In this document: in pieces, positions 60,425 through 64,000 of the stretch
Layout: the number at the start of each line of letters is the position of its first letter
Position numbering within the stretch: the first letter of the stretch is position 1
Assembly: GCF_047303325.1 (NCBI RefSeq)
Contig: NZ_JBKBEX010000007.1
Location: 62,001 to 126,000 of the forward strand
Reading direction: 5' to 3'
Source of the DNA: Polaromonas sp047303325
Lineage (GTDB): Bacteria; Pseudomonadota; Gammaproteobacteria; Burkholderiales; Burkholderiaceae_C
Length of the DNA: 64,000 nucleotides
Program-made: the position numbers and the translations under genes
Notes under the pieces: model-generated
What the model saw: only the letters and a program-made list of their open reading frames with translations
Told to the model about the DNA's origin: nothing
Database searches by the model: none

Positions 60425-60586
60425 CAGGCGGGCGAGTTGGACAGAGGGCCGGTGACTGGCCGCCTCCTCGGGTTGAACTGAGCGTCTACGGACGAACTCG
60501 CTCGGGGTCAAGTGGCCGAGCGAGCCGTGAGGACGATGATGGTTGTAATTGTCCAAGGCTTGTCGGCGCGGAGCCCGCGCCGACAA
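60425..60586 (-). pseudogene. IS3-family transposase C-terminal remnant
   Basis: The minus frame reads DNYNHHRPHGSLGHLTPSEFV, the C-terminal end of IS3/IS911-type OrfB (integrase-fold transposase), then degenerates toward 60425. Nothing of the N-terminal catalytic DDE part is present. The fragment begins exactly at a 13-bp perfect inverted repeat (60558-60588), so the upstream part was lost at that junction. Non-functional. Confidence 0.8.
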
Positions 60587-60588
60587 GC
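60558..60588. repeat. Perfect 13-bp inverted repeat at the transposase breakpoint
   Basis: GCTTGTCGGCGCG (60558-60570) and CGCGCCGACAAGC (60576-60588) flank a 5-base loop. No T-tract follows on either strand, so a terminator is unlikely. It marks the truncated end of the transposase fragment and lies 15 bp past the stop of the secreted-protein gene. Confidence 0.7.
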
Positions 60589-60603
60589 GGAAAATGCCGC
60601 TCT

Positions 60604-61314
60604 CTATAACTTGACCTTGTTGCCCTTGGCCGCGCGCTCGATCTCTTCCTGATGTGCTTTGACCGCGGCGACCAGCAATGCGCGCTCGTCAACCAGGCGC
60701 TGGCCTTCATAGGTTGCCACATGGATTTCCGAGGCAAGCGCGCCTGGGCCAGCCAGGATGTTTGCAGAGGTGGCCGTACCGCATTGTGGTTTCGGCGTGA
60801 CACTCTCGATCGGAGACTGGGCACTAACGGCGCATTCCGTATTACCAACCGGTGCACCAGCTGCCGTATAGGTCCAGAGTAAGCTGTTCGGGCTGCTGCG
60901 GAAGGTCGGTTGGCCGTATTTTTGGATGAGGCTGTCGACAGCGGCCTGATGCAGCACGCCGTTGCCGACCTTCAGCACACGCGTGACAAACAATGCCTTT
61001 TTAGAGAGATGACCAAAGGTAACGACGATTTCGTCTTTGCATGGCCCATCAGGCACCGCTGAGCTGCAACCACGGATCTTGGCTATCGAGGCTGGGACGC
61101 CAGGCTGGGCCCTCCAGCTCGCCAGGTCGGCGATCTTCATCGTAGCGTCATGTGCCTTCAGCGCCGCGCGCGCCTCATCAGGTGACATGCCCAACTTGAG
61201 GCCGACGATGTCGGTGGCCTTGGCTTGGCCGAAAGACTGACCCGAGAGGCCCAATGTGGTGACTGCTACCACTATGGTGAGTAAAAACTTCTTGTTTTTC
61301 AAACTTGTAATCAT
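60604..61314 (-). CDS. Secreted protein of unknown function
   Basis: 236 residues with a signal peptide (KKFLLTIVVAVTTLGLSGQSFGQ). After it, DIVGLKLGMSPDEARAALKAH is a motif seen in several uncharacterised periplasmic proteins. Four Cys (RGCSSAVPDGPC, TECAVSA, KPQCGTA) suggest disulfides. Base composition is visibly less GC-rich than neighbours and a transposase remnant lies downstream, suggesting transfer. SD AAGGGAGA precedes the ATG, and a terminator-like hairpin ends only 22 bp upstream of the start, which could attenuate expression. Confidence 0.82.
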   Translation of the reverse strand: MITSLKNKKFLLTIVVAVTTLGLSGQSFGQAKATDIVGLKLGMSPDEARAALKAHDATMKIADLASWRAQPGVPASIAKIRGCSSAVPDGPCKDEIVVTFGHLSKKALFVTRVLKVGNGVLHQAAVDSLIQKYGQPTFRSSPNSLLWTYTAAGAPVGNTECAVSAQSPIESVTPKPQCGTATSANILAGPGALASEIHVATYEGQRLVDERALLVAAVKAHQEEIERAAKGNKVKL

Positions 61315-61336
61315 GCTTCTCCCTTAGGTTCTCGAT

Positions 61337-61375
61337 AAAAAAAACAGGCCTTGGGCAAACACTCCCTTTGGCCTG
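61337..61375 (-). promoter_or_regulatory. Terminator-like hairpin in the 5' leader of the secreted-protein gene
   Basis: On the minus strand, CAGGCC-AAA-GGG pairs with CCC-AA-GGCCTG (61345-61375) and eight T residues follow. The ATG of the downstream gene is 22 bp further, with its SD in between, leaving no room for a promoter. It is either an attenuator or the terminator of a leader or small RNA from the 61376-61676 gap, which holds no gene I can support. Confidence 0.6.
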
Positions 61376-61676
61376 CGTTGCGACGGCGCGTCCCTGCCGC
61401 GCCGCGGGCCATCTTAGCGAGCGCCCCACAGCGGCCTGGAGAGGCACGCACATGAATTGCAACGAACCGTTTCCGGGGCGGGATTTATTCCTGGAGAATG
61501 TGAAATAGTTGGCAGGGCCACGCGCGCTCGCAGGCGAACTGCGTGATCGCTGTGGTGTGCCGATGAAGACCGAGCGGGCTTTGCCTGCGGATGCAGGCCC
61601 GCCTTCACGGCGCCGCTGCAAAAATTTTTTACCCCCACCTCACGAAGTTAATCCGGCGGTGCCCGCATGGGGCTGC

Positions 61677-64000
61677 TCAGGGGATTGGGGCGGCGGTGCC
61701 TGGGTCTGCGGGAATCTGCAGAATACGCTGGATGGTGCTTAACAGCTCCATGCTGGAGGTACGGGCCTTGAGCAGGACTGCCTCGGCCCGCTTATCTTCC
61801 GTCAGGTCCGTGTCGCTGGGCGAAAACACGATCACCGGCGGCCGCGGATCGAGCGCGTCAATGTCCTCGACCAGGTCCCAGCTTGACTCCTTGCCCGGCC
61901 CCAGGTCCAGCAGCACCAGGTCAAAGGGCTGCTCCCGCAGCAGGGCACGGGCTTCGTCCAGCGTGGCGGCAGATGTGAAGTTGGCGAAATCCTGGGCCAC
62001 CGCGGCGACGATGCGCTGGATATCGGGATCGGCTTGCACATGCAGTATGCGCGGCTTGCCGGCCTGTATGCCGGCGACGGCCCGGCGTACGCTGAGGACC
62101 AGCAGATCTTCATCAATCGGCTTTTGCAGCCAATCCGAAACCGTGAGAGGTTTGTGGTTGAACTGCAGTTGCCCTTCCTCTGCCAGGGCCGAAATCACCA
62201 CGACCGGCAGTTTGCGGGTGCTTTCGTCGTCGCGCAGCGCGCTGATGAAGGCAATGCCGTTCTGGCCGGGAAGCTTCAGGTCCACGGTCACGGCATCGTA
62301 GTGGCTCCCCGCGAGGCAGGCCCGAGCCTGTTCGGCGCTATAGGCCATCTCGGTTTCAAATCCCGCCTTGTCCAGCATCATGCTGATCAGCCTGGCCACG
62401 TCGGGGTCATCCTCGCAAATCAGGATGCGCAGCTGAAAGACGTCAGCCTTGGCCCGGAACGGCTGCGCCAAAGGCACCGGAGTCCGCCACTCGGGCAACT
62501 CGAAGAAGAAAGTGGTGCCCGTGCCCACCACGCTGGTAAAGCCTATGCTGCCGCCCATCTTCTCGATGAGCGCCTTGGAAATGTTGAGCCCGAGACCGGT
62601 CCCGCCTTTTTGCCGGGTGTCGGAGGAATCCGCCTGCGAAAATTTCTGGAAGATACGGCCGCGAAACTCTTCCGGAATGCCCGGGCCGCAATCCACCACT
62701 TCGATCCGCACACTCTGGGCCGTGCGCGACACCCGCACCTCCACCACTCCGCCCGGTGGCGTGAACTTCACCGCATTGGACAGCAGGTTGGTCAGCACCT
62801 GGATCATGCGGTCCCCATCAATGCGCACCTGCAGCGGCACATCGGGCGCCCGCAGCCGCAAGGTCGCGCTGTATTGGCCCGCGAAACCCTCGTTGGCGGC
62901 CAGCACCTGCTGGATCAGCGGCCTGAGGTCAATGACCTGCAGGTCCAGGCGCATCTTGCCGGACTCGATCTTCTCGCTGTCCAGCATGTCGTTGATCAGC
63001 CGGATCAGGCGCTCACAGTTGCTCTTGGCGATGCCCACCAGGTTCTTCACGGTCTCGGGCAACTCGCCGCCCACACCGCCGAAGATCAGCCCGAGCGAGC
63101 CGCGAATGGAGGTGAGCGGGGTTCTCAATTCATGTGAGACCGTCGAAATGAATTCATTTTTCATGTTTTCGACCCTCTTGCGCTCTATCAGGTCGTAGGC
63201 AACGCAAAGAAAACCCGTCAGCGCAAGCTGCTCATCCCTCAGCGCCGTGACCGATACCATCACAGGCAAACGGCTGCCGTCCTTGCGGATATAAGTCCAT
63301 TCCCGCTCGTCCGCCAAGCCGCCGCGCGCCCTGGCAACAAGCGCTTCAAAACCGGCTTTGACCGGTTGTCCCAGTTCGAGGCTCAGCTGCCGCGCGCGCT
63401 CCGCCATTTCGGTTTCGTCGTGCAGCAAGTCGGGTGTATGCCGGGCGAAGAGCTCGCTGGCTGAATAACCCAGCATGCGATGCGCCCCATTGTTGAACAG
63501 GCGGATCACTCCGTTGGTATCCGTCGAGATGATGGAGAAATTGGCGCTGTCCAGGATTGCCTGCTGCAGTTCCGTGCTTTCCGACAGCTGATGATTCAGC
63601 GTGCGCTCGACCTCCCTGGAGCGTTTGTGCGCCACCAGCCAGAACAGCAGCGCCAGGACGAACGCGACGGACGTGGAGACTGCAACGATGAATCGCGCCT
63701 GTTCCGATTGCGCATTGTTGCTCGCGACCAGTTCCTGCATATGCGCGACCTGCTCGTCGGACAGCTGCTGTACCGCGGCCTGAAAGCCGTTCTGCGCATA
63801 CATCAGCTCCTGCTCAATGATGCGGGTGACTTCGCGCTCGTCGCCGGCCTTTTTTGCCTGGAATGCGTCGGCGCGGATCTTCTGGTATTGCAGGCGCCGT
63901 TCGGTTGCCGCGGAAAAGGTCTCCACAATCGGGTCATCGTGCAAGGCCGTATCCAGTTTGCGCAGGATAACGTTGACTTTTTTGACCGTTTCGTCGATCT
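61677..64000 (-). CDS. Hybrid sensor histidine kinase with two receivers, 5' end cut by window
   Basis: At least 774 residues; the frame is open to the window edge. Visible order: extracytoplasmic coil region, membrane helix FIVAVSTSVAFVLALLFWLV, PAS domain (DSANFSIISTDTNGVIRLFNNGAHRMLGYSASEL) and PAC, dimerisation helix with phospho-His in STVSHELRTPL, ATPase (NLLSNAVKF, DCGPGIP, GGTGLGLNISK), then two C-terminal receivers. Receiver 1 has EDD and phospho-Asp in VTVDLKLPG; receiver 2 has DLVLLDLGPG but its N-terminal acidic pocket is reduced (HVQADPD). No response regulator gene is visible. Signal unknown. Confidence 0.93.
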   Translation of the reverse strand, partial: IDETVKKVNVILRKLDTALHDDPIVETFSAATERRLQYQKIRADAFQAKKAGDEREVTRIIEQELMYAQNGFQAAVQQLSDEQVAHMQELVASNNAQSEQARFIVAVSTSVAFVLALLFWLVAHKRSREVERTLNHQLSESTELQQAILDSANFSIISTDTNGVIRLFNNGAHRMLGYSASELFARHTPDLLHDETEMAERARQLSLELGQPVKAGFEALVARARGGLADEREWTYIRKDGSRLPVMVSVTALRDEQLALTGFLCVAYDLIERKRVENMKNEFISTVSHELRTPLTSIRGSLGLIFGGVGGELPETVKNLVGIAKSNCERLIRLINDMLDSEKIESGKMRLDLQVIDLRPLIQQVLAANEGFAGQYSATLRLRAPDVPLQVRIDGDRMIQVLTNLLSNAVKFTPPGGVVEVRVSRTAQSVRIEVVDCGPGIPEEFRGRIFQKFSQADSSDTRQKGGTGLGLNISKALIEKMGGSIGFTSVVGTGTTFFFELPEWRTPVPLAQPFRAKADVFQLRILICEDDPDVARLISMMLDKAGFETEMAYSAEQARACLAGSHYDAVTVDLKLPGQNGIAFISALRDDESTRKLPVVVISALAEEGQLQFNHKPLTVSDWLQKPIDEDLLVLSVRRAVAGIQAGKPRILHVQADPDIQRIVAAVAQDFANFTSAATLDEARALLREQPFDLVLLDLGPGKESSWDLVEDIDALDPRPPVIVFSPSDTDLTEDKRAEAVLLKARTSSMELLSTIQRILQIPADPGTAAPIP

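Noticed and set aside
1..64000. CRISPR arrays, tRNA or rRNA genes, prophage
   Set aside because: No regularly spaced repeats, no cloverleaf-like intergenic stretch, no phage structural genes seen on reading both strands.

Overview
The window is about 64 kb of GC-rich DNA, packed with genes on both strands. Gene content suggests a betaproteobacterium of the Burkholderiales, probably Comamonadaceae (Polaromonas/Rhodoferax/Variovorax-like). The pointers are two Bug-type tripartite tricarboxylate receptors, a betaproteobacterial trimeric porin, a Bordetella/Burkholderia-style branched-chain ABC cluster next to beta-oxidation genes, large single-chain PurL, and an intergenic hairpin repeat of a kind I associate with this family. 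Naming the genus is inference. I found no rRNA, tRNA, CRISPR array, phage or intact insertion sequence. The window cuts purL at its left end and a hybrid histidine kinase at its right end.

Layout. 1-10 kb: purL, a small secreted protein, then a minus-strand block (lipoprotein solute receptor, parvulin isomerase, bolA, yciB, msrB, selO, Crp/Fnr-type regulator). 10.0-10.3 kb: a 271-bp nested inverted-repeat element without a gene. 10.5-31 kb: one long plus-strand acyl-CoA region. It runs acyl-CoA ligase, five-gene Liv-type ABC importer, FadB-like and FadA-like proteins, DmdC-like acyl-CoA dehydrogenase, small membrane protein, SDR, thioesterase, MDR reductase, AidB-like dehydrogenase, GST-like protein, acetyltransferase and a second SDR, and ends in a secreted hydrolase and a Dsb-like lipoprotein. 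The importer, ligase and oxidation genes together suggest uptake and CoA-dependent breakdown of a carboxylic acid rather than amino-acid transport.

31-40 kb: serA, a short MreB-like protein with two small membrane proteins, acetyltransferase, DUF1223 protein, LapA-like membrane protein, tex and a patatin-like protein. 40-47 kb: AraC regulator with a divergent DHA2 exporter, porin, iron-type alcohol dehydrogenase, esterase, and a thioesterase-acetyltransferase fusion. 47-53.8 kb: NRDE protein, ygfZ, then the housekeeping run mltG-tmk-holB-pilZ-tatD-ankyrin protein. 53.8-60.3 kb: LysE exporter with divergent MocR regulator, then an HTH-citrate synthase fusion divergent from a 2-hydroxyacid dehydrogenase and two Bug receptors. 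60.3-64 kb: an IS3 transposase remnant, a secreted protein preceded by a terminator-like hairpin, and the hybrid kinase.

The observations I rate highest are these: matched departures from consensus in LivF (Walker A Lys to Arg) and LivG (signature Gly to Ala), which fall in the same composite ATP site; the HTH-citrate synthase locus with its nested palindromic operator; the multi-hairpin element and a lone diverged copy of its end 22 kb away; and the short MreB-like protein.
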